NCBI GenBank assembly: GCA_017999075.1
Contig: JAGOBX010000007.1
Coordinates: 1-21,890, forward strand
Reading direction: 5' to 3'
DNA: 21,890 bases
DNA from: Candidatus Babelota bacterium
GTDB lineage: Bacteria > JAGOBX01
Positions 8,033-16,774 of the stretch are shown here, piece after piece. Numbering within the stretch: the stretch's first letter is position 1; every line of letters starts with the position of its first letter. Both the position numbers and the translations under genes were made by a program. The notes under the pieces were generated by a model. That model was given only the letters and a program-made list of their open reading frames with translations, was not told the DNA's origin and did no database searches.

Positions 8033-8956
8033 CTATTCTTCTTCAAACAGCCATGTGCTTAAATATCTTTCTCCAGTGTCAGGCAAAATAACTACTATAA
8101 TTTTTCCTTTATTTTCAGTTCTTTTTGCCAATTCTAAAGCTCCTGCCATAGCTGCTCCTCCTGATATTCCGGTTAATATACCTTCTTTTTTAGCAAGTAT
8201 CCTTGCAGTTTTACCAGCCTGTTCTTCATTTATTTTTATAATTTCATCTATTATTTTAGCGTTTAATACTGCTGGAACAAATCCGGCTCCTATCCCCTGA
8301 ATCTTATGAGGACCAGGGGTTCCTCCTGATAAAACAGGAGATTTTTCAGGTTCTATGGCCACAGTATAAATTTTTTTTCTTTTCTTTATGGTTTCTGAAA
8401 TTCCTGTTATTGTTCCTCCTGTTCCGACTCCTGCCACCAATATATCTATCCTGCCTTCAGTATCTGCCCATATTTCTTCGGCAGTAGTTTTTCTATGGAT
8501 TTCAGGATTTGCAGGATTATCAAACTGCTGGGGAATAAAAGAATTTTTAATTTCCTTATGCAATTCTTCCGCTTTTTGAATTGCACCTTTCATTCCTTTT
8601 TCTCCAGGAGTCAACACAAGTTCAGCGCCGAATATTTTTAAAAGCTTTCTTCTTTCTATACTCATAGTTTCCGGCATGGTTAATATTAATTTATAACCTT
8701 TTACTGCGCAAATATAGGCAAACCCTATTCCGGTGTTTCCGCTTGTAGGTTCAATTATCGTGGTGTGACTGTTCAGTATTCCTTTTTTTTCCGCATCTTC
8801 AATCATAGCAAGCGCTATACGATCTTTTACACTTGATAACGGATTGAAGAATTCAAGCTTTACGAAAATATCGGCAGGCAGATTTTCAGTCAACCGGTTA
8901 ATTCTCACAAGCGGTGTTTTTCCAATAAGTTCTGTTATATTTTTTGCTACTTTCAT
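8033..8956 (-). CDS. cysK: Cysteine synthase (O-acetylserine sulfhydrylase)
   Basis: This PLP enzyme makes cysteine from O-acetylserine and sulfide. The 307-residue protein has the complete fold-type II signature: the PLP lysine in SSVKDRIA (K44), the substrate loop [10 protein letters not shown] (69-78), and the phosphate loop [10 protein letters not shown] (175-184). The central [12 protein letters not shown] is typical of CysK, and so is [20 protein letters not shown]. The length matches the short CysK type with no extra regulatory domain, so it is not cystathionine beta-synthase. The start is well supported by GGAGGTG 5 bases before the ATG, and a near-consensus promoter lies upstream. 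It leads a sulfur unit with metY. CysM-type substrate choice cannot be excluded from sequence alone. Confidence 0.94.
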   Translation of the reverse strand: MKVAKNITELIGKTPLVRINRLTENLPADIFVKLEFFNPLSSVKDRIALAMIEDAEKKGILNSHTTIIEPTSGNTGIGFAYICAVKGYKLILTMPETMSIERRKLLKIFGAELVLTPGEKGMKGAIQKAEELHKEIKNSFIPQQFDNPANPEIHRKTTAEEIWADTEGRIDILVAGVGTGGTITGISETIKKRKKIYTVAIEPEKSPVLSGGTPGPHKIQGIGAGFVPAVLNAKIIDEIIKINEEQAGKTARILAKKEGILTGISGGAAMAGALELAKRTENKGKIIVVILPDTGERYLSTWLFEEE

Positions 8957-8996
8957 ATAAGCACCTCCAAAACACTACAATTTCTATGGTTTTAGT

Positions 8997-9025
8997 AGTA
9001 TATATAAGTTGTATTTTTTTGTCAA
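8997..9025 (-). promoter_or_regulatory. Sigma-70 promoter of cysK
   Basis: On the minus strand TTGACA (9020-9025) and TATACT (8997-9002) are separated by exactly 17 bases, about 40 bases before the cysK start codon. The match is close to consensus. No operator with clear symmetry overlaps it. Confidence 0.85.
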
Positions 9026-9046
9026 TAGTTTTTTTTAATTTTTTAT

Positions 9047-9295
9047 TTATTCTTTTTCAACAATGTTTGATGCGCGTAAAATTGATTCATTATTTTTAAT
9101 TTCAAATATTACTGTTTGATTTTGTTTTAAAGTTTTGAACTTCCCTGCACCTTTGTATTTAATATCTGAATAATGAAAAAAAATAGGTTCTGAATAATCA
9201 GAATTATCTATTGGAATAATATAGCCGAATCCTTTAATATTATCAAAGGATAATATTTTTCCGGTAAGCAATATTTTTTTTTTTGAAATAATCAT
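9047..9295 (-). CDS. Cold-shock-domain protein
   Basis: This 82-residue protein is a single cold-shock domain (OB fold) that should bind single-stranded RNA or DNA. The RNP1-like motif KGFGYI (about 21-26) and RNP2-like motif IFFHYSDI (about 38-45) are clear, followed by FKTLKQNQTVIFEI, which matches the usual G-x-V-x-F strand. It is more divergent than canonical CspA: the first strand is TGKILSFDN rather than the usual G-x-V-K-W-F, and there is a 10-residue extension at the N-terminus. No Shine-Dalgarno site precedes the ATG, and the likely promoter ends only about 10 bases upstream, so the mRNA may be leaderless. It lies between the PDZ lipoprotein gene and cysK with no evident functional link to either. 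Confidence 0.82.
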   Translation of the reverse strand: MIISKKKILLTGKILSFDNIKGFGYIIPIDNSDYSEPIFFHYSDIKYKGAGKFKTLKQNQTVIFEIKNNESILRASNIVEKE

Positions 9296-9305
9296 ATATA
9301 ATACA

Positions 9306-9348
9306 ATAATAATATAATTCTAAAAATATTTGCAAGAATATATTTTTA
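9306..9348 (-). promoter_or_regulatory. Possible promoter of the cold-shock gene inside an inverted repeat
   Basis: TTGCAA (9330-9335) and TATTAT (9306-9311) on the minus strand are 18 bases apart. The expected transcription start, near 9299, is only about 4 bases before the ATG. The -35 lies in the loop and edge of a 9-bp repeat TAAAAATAT (9321-9329) / ATATTTTTA (9340-9348), which might be an operator or a weak terminator of the upstream gene. In AT-rich DNA such matches arise easily. Confidence 0.4.
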
Positions 9349-9403
9349 AGAAAAAGTTGTATTTTTAATTTATCAATTTTTTAACGGAGTTAATTAAATA
9401 ATT

Positions 9404-11299
9404 TTACAACTTATCAATTACATTTGCATTTTGAGTGATAATTTTTCCTTCTCTAAGGATTTTTACTTTTACAGCAGTTCCTATTTTAAGCGAATTCAAG
9501 ATCACCTGATAATCAGTTAAACTTGATAATTTAATATTATTTATTTCGAGCAAAACGTCATCTTTAACAAAAATTTCAGAGTTGATAACTTTTTTTATTA
9601 TCAGGTTTCCGTAAATTGAACCCTGTTCAACTATAATTCCCAAATAAGGATATGCGAGATAACCAAGATTGACTTGTTTTTCTAATATTGTATTAATGAG
9701 TTTTAAAATATTTTCTTCCTCAAATGTTCTGAATTGTTTGGAAGCCATAAGATTTTTTAGTGCGGCATATTCATCTATTGCTTTTTTCCAATATTTTAAA
9801 TATTTATACGTATTTGCGGATGATAAACGGAAATAAATCAGAGAAGCAGGATCATATTTTTCATTGAGCAATTTTTCTTGAAATTGTTTTACAAGCATAT
9901 ACGCGTTATTATAATCTGAAACAGTGCCATCTTCTTTTAAATAACTTTCTATCAATAAAGAAATTATTAAAGGAATATATTCATTTTTACCTGCTGAAAT
10001 AATAGCGTAAGAATAATCTCTGTATTGTTTTAATAAATTGTCGTAATTGAATGACTTTTCCGAAGCATAAAGAAAATATTTAGTCATACATCCTAAAAGT
10101 TCAATATTGTTTTTATAAAAACTTTCATCATATTTTTCAATAAACGATTTTATTAATTCATCGGTTTTTTTAAAATTTTCTGATTTATATGTATAAATAA
10201 TTCTGTATTTTAAATTTATATCAGCGCAATTGTAAGCTGTAATTTTGTTCCAGTTTTGAATGTAATTTTTTATATGAGCGGATATATCCGTAAAATCGCT
10301 GTAAACTTCTTCCCAAATTTTAAGCTTCCCAAGAACAGTATTCCATTCATTTTGTATTAAATGAATATCAATAATATATGTCATTATTGTCTTTATATAT
10401 TCGCTATTTTCAATTGACGGTTTTACAAACTGCAGAGCTCTGTCAAAATAAATATTTGCAGAAATAAGATTGTTGTTTAATAAATGAACAGTTGCTGCTG
10501 TATAGAATATACGATTATCGTAATAACTTAATTTAAACAGGTTTTCAAGAAGCTGTATTGTATCCAGCAAATATGATTTTTTTTCTGTTTTATAAAAAGA
10601 GTAGATATAAAAATTTGAAATTTTCATTATTGCGTTTATAAAAGATTTTATTTCATGTTCCTGACGCAGTGAAAGTTCAGAATATTTTTTCAGCAACAAC
10701 ATTGAAAACTGGTATGCTGATCCGTATTCATTTTCTTCGACTAATTTTACTAAATTATTGAGAGCGCTTGTAAAATCTTCTTTTTTATTATTTAAATCCG
10801 ATATGATCTGGTTATATAATTCATTAGAAGGGTTGATTCCTGAAATATTATCGAATTTCCAAACAGAATTTTCTTTTATAAAAACCAGAAAAATAGGTCG
10901 GCCTTCGTTTGATGTTTCATTTATCAATGTTAAAGTTGCATTATCGTTGTTTAAAAATTTTATATCGCTTATGGATGATTTTGCAATTCCAGTGAAAACA
11001 GATGAATAATAAGAAGACCAGCTTGATTTCATGAATTCAATAACATTGTTGAACTCGCGGATTTTATAACTTTCAGACAACAGTCCCCATATATCCGTAA
11101 TATCGTTGTTTTTTTGAGAAACTAATATTGCCTGCTGATATTTCGTGAATGTCTGAAAAATATCAAAATTCTGTTTTTTTAAAGGAGACAAATCAAGCTG
11201 CTGATTTACAACTACAGGTTTGCTGCATGAAAAAAAAATAAAAATACCAGTTATTAACAGAATAATTTTATTAAGAGATATAAAAATATTTTTCTTCAT
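9404..11299 (-). CDS. Putative lipoprotein with helical-repeat body and C-terminal PDZ domain
   Basis: I do not recognise a named family for this 631-residue protein. It begins with a Lys-rich signal sequence and a lipobox-like IFFSC (C25), so it is probably a lipoprotein outside the cytoplasm. Residues about 40-155 contain alternating strands and helices that could be an NTF2- or DUF-type fold. The long middle part (about 165-540) is helix-rich with irregular Tyr/Leu/Ile heptads, like divergent TPR repeats. The last 88 residues form a PDZ domain: YPYLGIIVEQ, then a strand-turn motif with KDDVLLEINNIKLSSL and GTAVKVKILREGK. No protease catalytic domain is present, so it is likely a scaffold or client-binding protein. 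The start follows the Ca2+-ATPase stop by 34 bases on the same strand, so co-transcription is likely. No clear Shine-Dalgarno site is visible. Confidence 0.72.
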   Translation of the reverse strand: MKKNIFISLNKIILLITGIFIFFSCSKPVVVNQQLDLSPLKKQNFDIFQTFTKYQQAILVSQKNNDITDIWGLLSESYKIREFNNVIEFMKSSWSSYYSSVFTGIAKSSISDIKFLNNDNATLTLINETSNEGRPIFLVFIKENSVWKFDNISGINPSNELYNQIISDLNNKKEDFTSALNNLVKLVEENEYGSAYQFSMLLLKKYSELSLRQEHEIKSFINAIMKISNFYIYSFYKTEKKSYLLDTIQLLENLFKLSYYDNRIFYTAATVHLLNNNLISANIYFDRALQFVKPSIENSEYIKTIMTYIIDIHLIQNEWNTVLGKLKIWEEVYSDFTDISAHIKNYIQNWNKITAYNCADINLKYRIIYTYKSENFKKTDELIKSFIEKYDESFYKNNIELLGCMTKYFLYASEKSFNYDNLLKQYRDYSYAIISAGKNEYIPLIISLLIESYLKEDGTVSDYNNAYMLVKQFQEKLLNEKYDPASLIYFRLSSANTYKYLKYWKKAIDEYAALKNLMASKQFRTFEEENILKLINTILEKQVNLGYLAYPYLGIIVEQGSIYGNLIIKKVINSEIFVKDDVLLEINNIKLSSLTDYQVILNSLKIGTAVKVKILREGKIITQNANVIDKL

Positions 11300-11333
11300 A
11301 CAGGTTATATTTTATTTTTTTTATTATAAATAG

Positions 11334-13949
11334 TCAACTTTTTTTAATTTCTTTTCTTATAAAATATTTATATATTTCAGAAAAAACAAATATGATTAAC
11401 GTAATAATCAGAGTTAAAGACAATTGCCACGGAGACAGCGGTTCGGTTTTAAAAATGCCGTTCATAACAGGAACATAAATCACTGCAAGCTGTAAAATTA
11501 CAGTTATGACAATAGCGTAAATCAGAGGCATATTTGAAAAAAAATTCATTTTTAAAATAGAATTTTTTAATGATCTTGACGCTATTGTTACTGCCATCCT
11601 TCCAAAAATAAACGCCGTGAAAATAATTGTTAAGCTTTGTGATTTCGGCATTGAAAAATATTTTTCGCAAAACCATTGAAATGTTATCATGATGACTCCT
11701 ATTATTAAACCGAAAACCAGAATAAAATTTCCTACGCCGTTAGAAAAAATAGTTTCATCTGTTTTTCTGGGTTTTCGGTTCATAATATCTTTTTCTGCCG
11801 GCTCCGAAGTAAGTGATAATCCTGGAAGTCCATCGCATAGAAGATTCATCCATAATATCTGAACAGGTTTAAGAATATCCAATCCTAAAAACGGAGCTAT
11901 AAATACTGCCCATAAAGTTCCTGCGTTGCAGGTCATGGTATAAGTAATATATTTTATTATATTATCAAATATCTTTCTGCCTTCTTTTACAGCGTTTACT
12001 ATTGTTGCAAAATTATCGTCAAGCAAAATCATATGAGCAGCTTCTTTTGAAACTGCAGTTCCTGTTATACCCATCGCAACTCCTATGTTCGCATTTTTTA
12101 ATGCTGGCGCATCATTTACGCCGTCGCCTGTCATTGCGACAAAATGATTTTTATTCTGAAGGGCTTTGACGATTTTCAGTTTTTGTTCAGGCGCTACTCT
12201 GGCATATACCTGTATATTTTCAACTTCATTATTAAACTCCTGATCTGAAATTTTTTCAAGCTCTGCACCTGTAACAACGCAGCAGTCGCCTGTTATCATA
12301 TTAAGACTTTTGGCAATTGATTTTGCAGTAAGAGGATGGTCGCCTGTTATCATTACAGGTTTTATTCCTGCTGTTCTGCACAAAGCTATTGCATCTTTAA
12401 CTTCTTCGCGCGCCGGATCTATTAAACTGGCCAATCCGAGAAAAACCATATTTCTTTCAAAAACAACCGGTTCGATTTTGTCGGGGATTGTCTTGATTTT
12501 TTTCATTGCAAAACACATCACCCGTTTCCCTTCATTAGCAAAATTATTGTTTATGTCAATTAATTTCTTCTTGTCAATAACCGTTATTTTTCCATTTTCA
12601 AGAACTTCATCAATATGCTCAAGCATTATATCAAATGCCCCTTTTGTGTATGAAACAAATGTCCCGTCAGGAGTCTTGTGAATTGTAGTCATGCATTTAC
12701 GGTCGGAATCAAAAGGCAATTCATATTTTCTTGGCAGTTTTTGTTCTATAATATTCTTATCAAATTTATGAATTAAGGCAAAGTTATTCAATCCTATTTC
12801 TGTCGCTTCTCCTATTATATCTCCGGCAGCGCTTTTTTTAACATCATTATTCAAACTTACTGCTTCAAAAAAATTTTCAATGCTGTTGTCTGATTTTTCA
12901 GAAGCAGAAAAAAGTTTGCCGTCCACATAATAATCAACTACAGTCATTTTGTTTATTGTCAATGTCCCTGTTTTATCAGAACATATATAGGTGACAGAAC
13001 CAAGTGTTTCCACTGCTGAAAGTTTGCGTATCAGCACATTTTTTCTTACTAATTTTTTTGCGCCGAGAGCAAGAGCTATTGTAATTACAGCAGGAAGAGC
13101 TTCCGGTATAGCTGCCACAGCAAGACTGACTGCGGTAAGAAACATGTCTTTCAAAGCTTCTCCGCGGAAAGTCCCGGCCAGGAAAAAAACTATGCAGATT
13201 ATAAATATTGCTATTGATAATTTTTTGCCGAAAGTTATTAATCTTATTTGAAGAGGAGTTTTTAATTCTTTGTCGGTTTGGATCATTGATGCTATTTTTC
13301 CGAGTTCAGTTTTCATGCCGGTATTTACCACTATTCCGGCCCCGCGCCCATAAGTTATCGAAGTTCCGCTGTAAATCATATTTTTTCTGTCGCCGAGAGG
13401 AATATCGGACAGTTCAATCTCTTTTGTAAATTTGACAACTTCTTCAGATTCGCCTGTTAAAGCAGATTCGTTTGATTTCAAATTGATTGACTCAATTAAT
13501 CTTAAATCTGCGGGAGATATGTTGCCTGCTTCTAAAAACACCATATCCCCAGGAACTAATTCTTCGGAAGAAATATTAATATGTTTGCCATCACGCAATA
13601 TTGTACAATTCGGAGTAGCCATTTTCTTTAAAGCTTCCATAGCTTTTTCTGCACGGTATTCCTGGATAAAGCCTATAATAGCATTTATTATTACAATAAA
13701 TACTATAGGTAAAGAATCGTTTAATTCTCCTACAATTGCAGAAACTATTGCTGATATTATCAGAATTATAATTAAAAAATCCGTGAATTGACCGAGAAAA
13801 ATTACTATAGGTTTTTTTCGCTGTTTTTCAACTAAAATATTTTTGCCGTATTCAGAAAGTCGCTTGTCAGCTTCTTCGGTCGACAATCCTTGTTCTGAAG
13901 TCTTCAGTTTATCATATATCTGATGGATGGAAAAATTATGCCAATTCAT
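11334..13949 (-). CDS. P2A-type Ca2+-transporting ATPase, apparently single-site
   Basis: This P-type ATPase should pump Ca2+ (possibly Mn2+) out of the cytoplasm. The 871 residues contain all core motifs: TGES (165-168), the M4 motif IPEALP (E283), the phosphorylation site DKTGT (D325), the nucleotide-binding KGA (K436), TGDH (535-538) and TGDGVND (607-613). Ten membrane segments are expected. By hand alignment to SERCA, site II ligands are kept: E283 (E309), N702 (N796) and D706 (D800), and also N675 (N768). T678 stands where SERCA has the site I ligand E771, and the E908 position appears to be R784, as in the one-Ca2+ pump LMCA1 of Listeria. It therefore probably moves one Ca2+ per cycle. 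AGGAG precedes the ATG by 5 bases. It is divergent from a CNNM transporter pair and followed by a PDZ lipoprotein. Confidence 0.92.
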   Translation of the reverse strand: MNWHNFSIHQIYDKLKTSEQGLSTEEADKRLSEYGKNILVEKQRKKPIVIFLGQFTDFLIIILIISAIVSAIVGELNDSLPIVFIVIINAIIGFIQEYRAEKAMEALKKMATPNCTILRDGKHINISSEELVPGDMVFLEAGNISPADLRLIESINLKSNESALTGESEEVVKFTKEIELSDIPLGDRKNMIYSGTSITYGRGAGIVVNTGMKTELGKIASMIQTDKELKTPLQIRLITFGKKLSIAIFIICIVFFLAGTFRGEALKDMFLTAVSLAVAAIPEALPAVITIALALGAKKLVRKNVLIRKLSAVETLGSVTYICSDKTGTLTINKMTVVDYYVDGKLFSASEKSDNSIENFFEAVSLNNDVKKSAAGDIIGEATEIGLNNFALIHKFDKNIIEQKLPRKYELPFDSDRKCMTTIHKTPDGTFVSYTKGAFDIMLEHIDEVLENGKITVIDKKKLIDINNNFANEGKRVMCFAMKKIKTIPDKIEPVVFERNMVFLGLASLIDPAREEVKDAIALCRTAGIKPVMITGDHPLTAKSIAKSLNMITGDCCVVTGAELEKISDQEFNNEVENIQVYARVAPEQKLKIVKALQNKNHFVAMTGDGVNDAPALKNANIGVAMGITGTAVSKEAAHMILLDDNFATIVNAVKEGRKIFDNIIKYITYTMTCNAGTLWAVFIAPFLGLDILKPVQILWMNLLCDGLPGLSLTSEPAEKDIMNRKPRKTDETIFSNGVGNFILVFGLIIGVIMITFQWFCEKYFSMPKSQSLTIIFTAFIFGRMAVTIASRSLKNSILKMNFFSNMPLIYAIVITVILQLAVIYVPVMNGIFKTEPLSPWQLSLTLIITLIIFVFSEIYKYFIRKEIKKS

Positions 13950-14003
13950 TTCAGCTCCTGTTCAAAAAAAACATTTAATTCGATTAAAATTAAATTGTAA
14001 GTA

Positions 14004-14031
14004 ATTATAGTAAGTAACAAAAAATTTTCAA
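14004..14031 (-). promoter_or_regulatory. Promoter of the Ca2+-ATPase gene
   Basis: On the minus strand TTGAAA (14026-14031) and TATAAT (14004-14009) are 16 bases apart, about 55 bases before the ATPase start codon. The -10 matches consensus exactly. A direct repeat GTAAGTAA (13997-14004 and 14010-14017) brackets the -10 and might be a regulator site. Confidence 0.7.
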
Positions 14032-14074
14032 CTTAAATTATGAATGAAAATGAGTTGTAACTTAAAAATATTAA

Positions 14075-14103
14075 TTGACATTTTAAAAATGATATTTTAA
14101 ATT
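14075..14103 (+). promoter_or_regulatory. Promoter of the CNNM/CorC pair
   Basis: TTGACA (14075-14080) and TAAATT (14098-14103) are separated by 17 bases and lie 66 bases before the first CorC-like gene. The -35 is exact; the -10 matches 4 of 6. It stands back to back with the ATPase promoter, 43 bases apart. Confidence 0.6.
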
Positions 14104-14169
14104 AGTGTTATTGATTTGATGACAATATTTTATAATTTGTTTTATCTGGATTATTGAGTCGAACTTAAG

Positions 14170-15495
14170 ATGACCTTTTATATTTTATTTCAGTTGTCCG
14201 TTCTTATTTTATGTTTAAGCTTTTCCGCTTTGTTTTCCTGCAGTGAAACAGCATTATTTTCAATAGGAAAGATTAAATTAAAAGCGTTAAAAACAGAATC
14301 AATGCGCGGAGTTTTGGTAAATGAAGCTTTAAAAAATCCTCAGCGCCTGATTATAGCTATTTTATTCGGAAATATTGCGGTAAACGTACTATCAACTACT
14401 ATCGGAGAAAATTTAATTCACGAATTTGTTAATACTGTCGGCACCGGAAAGTTAAGTTGCATAAAAAATTATGCAAGTATAATAAATATTACAATTATGA
14501 CCACCTTAATTCTTATTTGCGGAGAAATAACCCCAAAAACAATAGCCTTGTCGAATTCAGAAGTTATTTCTTTGAAAGTAAGTAAAATAATTACTAAACT
14601 GATTTTTATCACAACTCCTGTTTACAATATAATAGGCAGAATTTCAGGATACATAATTAATAAAATAACTTCAATTTTCAGAACGGAAACAATGAAACTA
14701 AATGAAGAAGAATTGAAGCTCGCCGTAGAACTTGGTTTAACAGACGGAATGGTAAGTCCTGAAGAAGAAAATATGCTGAAAAGTGTCTTTGATTTCAGTA
14801 AAACAATCGTAAAAGAACTTATGACTCCAAAACCTGATATGATAGCATGTTCAATCAATACTCCGTTGCAGGATTTATTTGCTATGTTTAATGAAACCGG
14901 AATTTCCAGAATACCTGTTTATGATAAAAATCTTAACAACATAAAAGGAATAATATACAAAAAAGATTTATTTTTAAATTATCAGAAAATCAACGATAAT
15001 ATATGGATAAATTTTATAAGACCCGCATATTTTGTTCCTGAAATAAAAAATGCAGCATCACTATTAAAAAGTTTTAAGTTTAAGAAGCAGCATATAGCAA
15101 TAGTAGTTGACGAATATGGCGGCGTGTCAGGACTTGTTACGTTAAAAGATTTAGTGGAAGAAATTTTCGGAGAAATTTTAGACAGAAAAAAAACTGAAGA
15201 CAGTTACATAAAACGTATTGGGCTTTATAAATACAGGGTTAACGGCAGAATGCCTCTTGATTATTTTAATGATGTTTTTAATACAGATATACATGATGAT
15301 TTCATGACTATTAACGGATATATAATAAAAAAACTTGGAAGAATACCTGTGGCCGGTGTTCATATTATAGTCAACGACAATTTGAAAATAACTGTTGAAG
15401 ATATTCAGAAAAATGAAATCAAAACTGTTCGAGTTGAAAAAATAAAAACCACAGGATATGATACTGCAGAAAATAAACTGAATATTGGAAATTGA
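14170..15495 (+). CDS. CNNM/CorC-family transporter (DUF21, CBS pair, CorC_HlyC domain), first copy
   Basis: This integral membrane protein belongs to the CNNM/CorC (HlyC) family, some members of which export Mg2+ or other divalent cations; many are annotated as hemolysins without evidence. The 441 residues divide into a DUF21 membrane domain (about 1-190, with the SCSETALFS motif at 23-31 and GEITPKT at 118-124), a CBS pair (about 215-335, including VDEYGGVSGLVT) that may bind adenine nucleotides, and a C-terminal CorC_HlyC domain (about 350-425). No good Shine-Dalgarno site precedes the ATG; the first Met of the hydrophobic segment was taken as the start. The gene ends 10 bases before a second copy and is divergent from the Ca2+-ATPase, which supports a cation-homeostasis role. 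Confidence 0.86.
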   Translation: MTFYILFQLSVLILCLSFSALFSCSETALFSIGKIKLKALKTESMRGVLVNEALKNPQRLIIAILFGNIAVNVLSTTIGENLIHEFVNTVGTGKLSCIKNYASIINITIMTTLILICGEITPKTIALSNSEVISLKVSKIITKLIFITTPVYNIIGRISGYIINKITSIFRTETMKLNEEELKLAVELGLTDGMVSPEEENMLKSVFDFSKTIVKELMTPKPDMIACSINTPLQDLFAMFNETGISRIPVYDKNLNNIKGIIYKKDLFLNYQKINDNIWINFIRPAYFVPEIKNAASLLKSFKFKKQHIAIVVDEYGGVSGLVTLKDLVEEIFGEILDRKKTEDSYIKRIGLYKYRVNGRMPLDYFNDVFNTDIHDDFMTINGYIIKKLGRIPVAGVHIIVNDNLKITVEDIQKNEIKTVRVEKIKTTGYDTAENKLNIGN

Positions 15496-15505
15496 TATTA
15501 AAATT

Positions 15506-16774
15506 ATGGAATATTTACTTTATATTTTAGGAATACTGTTTTTTATTATGCTTCAGGGTTTTTTTGCATGCAGTGAAATGAGCATAGTTTCATCTAACAG
15601 ACTAAAAATTCATTACCTTGCTAAAAAAGGAGATAAAAACGCTAAAATCATCGAATATTTTTATCATAATTCTCATAAATTTCTTGGGACGACATTAGTA
15701 GGCGTGAACCTGTCTGTTGTTACAAGTTCAGCCTTAACCGCTGCTTTAATGATAAAATTTTTTGACAATTTTTTCCCCGAATACAAATCCTTTCAACCTA
15801 TTGTGTCAACAATACTTATAGGTCCTTTTGTTTTGTTATTCGGCGAAATAATTCCTTTGACATTAGGAAGGTTATACAATAATCATATAGCTCTCCGTGT
15901 TTCAAAGATTATAATTTTATTTTATCATTTTTTATATGTTGTAATTTTTTTTACAACAAATTTCGCAAAATTCCTCGGTAAAATAACCGGAACTTTAAAA
16001 AACAACAGAAAACTTTTTTCTAATATAGACGAATTAAAACTTCTGTTTGAAGAAGGAACAAAAGAAGGCGCATTAAAAAAAGACGATTTGTTTATGATAA
16101 CAAGAATTTTCAATTTTAACAAAAATATCGTGAAAGACATAATGAGTCCGCTGATAAATGTTCAGATGATTTCCGCTGATGATACAATCACTAATTTAAT
16201 TAAACTGTTTAAATCAACAGGATACAGTAAAATTCCGGTTTACAGGGACCGTATAGATAATGTGATAGGAATTGTAAATATAAAAGGAGTTGATCTGTCA
16301 AAACTTGATATTTCTGATAAAATTGAAACAATTATAACCAAACCATATTTTATTCCTGAAACCAAACCTATAAAACAGCTTTTACAGGAAATGAAAGTTA
16401 ATTTAAAACATTTTGCCGTTGTAGTAGATGAATTCGGAGGGGTATCAGGAGTAGTTACAATTGAAGATATTATTGAAGAAATTATCGGAGAAATTGAAGA
16501 TGAACATAAAATCGTAAAAAATATTAATGAATTTGACAATAAAAACAAAACTATTGAATTGGACGGAAATGTAGAACTTGAAACTTTAACAGAACAGCTT
16601 AACATAATTTTTGATACCGAATCAGATGTTGGAACAATAGCCGGTTATATTTTAGATAAATTAGGAAAAATTCCCAAAGCCGGCGTTAAGATCACTGAAA
16701 CAAATAAATATGAAATTACTATTATAGATGCTGACGACCGCAGAATTAACAGGGTTAGAATAGATATATTATGA
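15506..16774 (+). CDS. CNNM/CorC-family transporter, second tandem copy
   Basis: This is a paralogue of the previous gene with the same three domains: DUF21 (about 1-190, ACSEMSIVSS at 21-30 and GEIIP at 113-117), CBS pair (about 210-330, with VDEFGGVSGVVT) and CorC_HlyC (about 345-420). I start at the ATG at 15506, 422 residues. The longer frame begins at a TTG at 15485 that overlaps the previous gene, and neither has a strong ribosome site. The two copies are clearly divergent rather than a recent duplication, and such tandem pairs are common and may form heterodimers. Its stop overlaps the start of the following receiver-kinase gene by four bases (ATGA at 16771-16774). This couples their translation and is an unusual partner for a transporter. 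Confidence 0.85.
   Translation: MEYLLYILGILFFIMLQGFFACSEMSIVSSNRLKIHYLAKKGDKNAKIIEYFYHNSHKFLGTTLVGVNLSVVTSSALTAALMIKFFDNFFPEYKSFQPIVSTILIGPFVLLFGEIIPLTLGRLYNNHIALRVSKIIILFYHFLYVVIFFTTNFAKFLGKITGTLKNNRKLFSNIDELKLLFEEGTKEGALKKDDLFMITRIFNFNKNIVKDIMSPLINVQMISADDTITNLIKLFKSTGYSKIPVYRDRIDNVIGIVNIKGVDLSKLDISDKIETIITKPYFIPETKPIKQLLQEMKVNLKHFAVVVDEFGGVSGVVTIEDIIEEIIGEIEDEHKIVKNINEFDNKNKTIELDGNVELETLTEQLNIIFDTESDVGTIAGYILDKLGKIPKAGVKITETNKYEITIIDADDRRINRVRIDIL

Noticed and set aside
13208-13791. Plus-strand open frames opposite the Ca2+-ATPase
   Set aside because: They are antisense shadows of a well-conserved gene.
15485-15505. TTG start for the second CNNM gene overlapping the first
   Set aside because: The ATG at 15506 begins the hydrophobic helix typical of the family; the TTG adds seven residues with no ribosome site.
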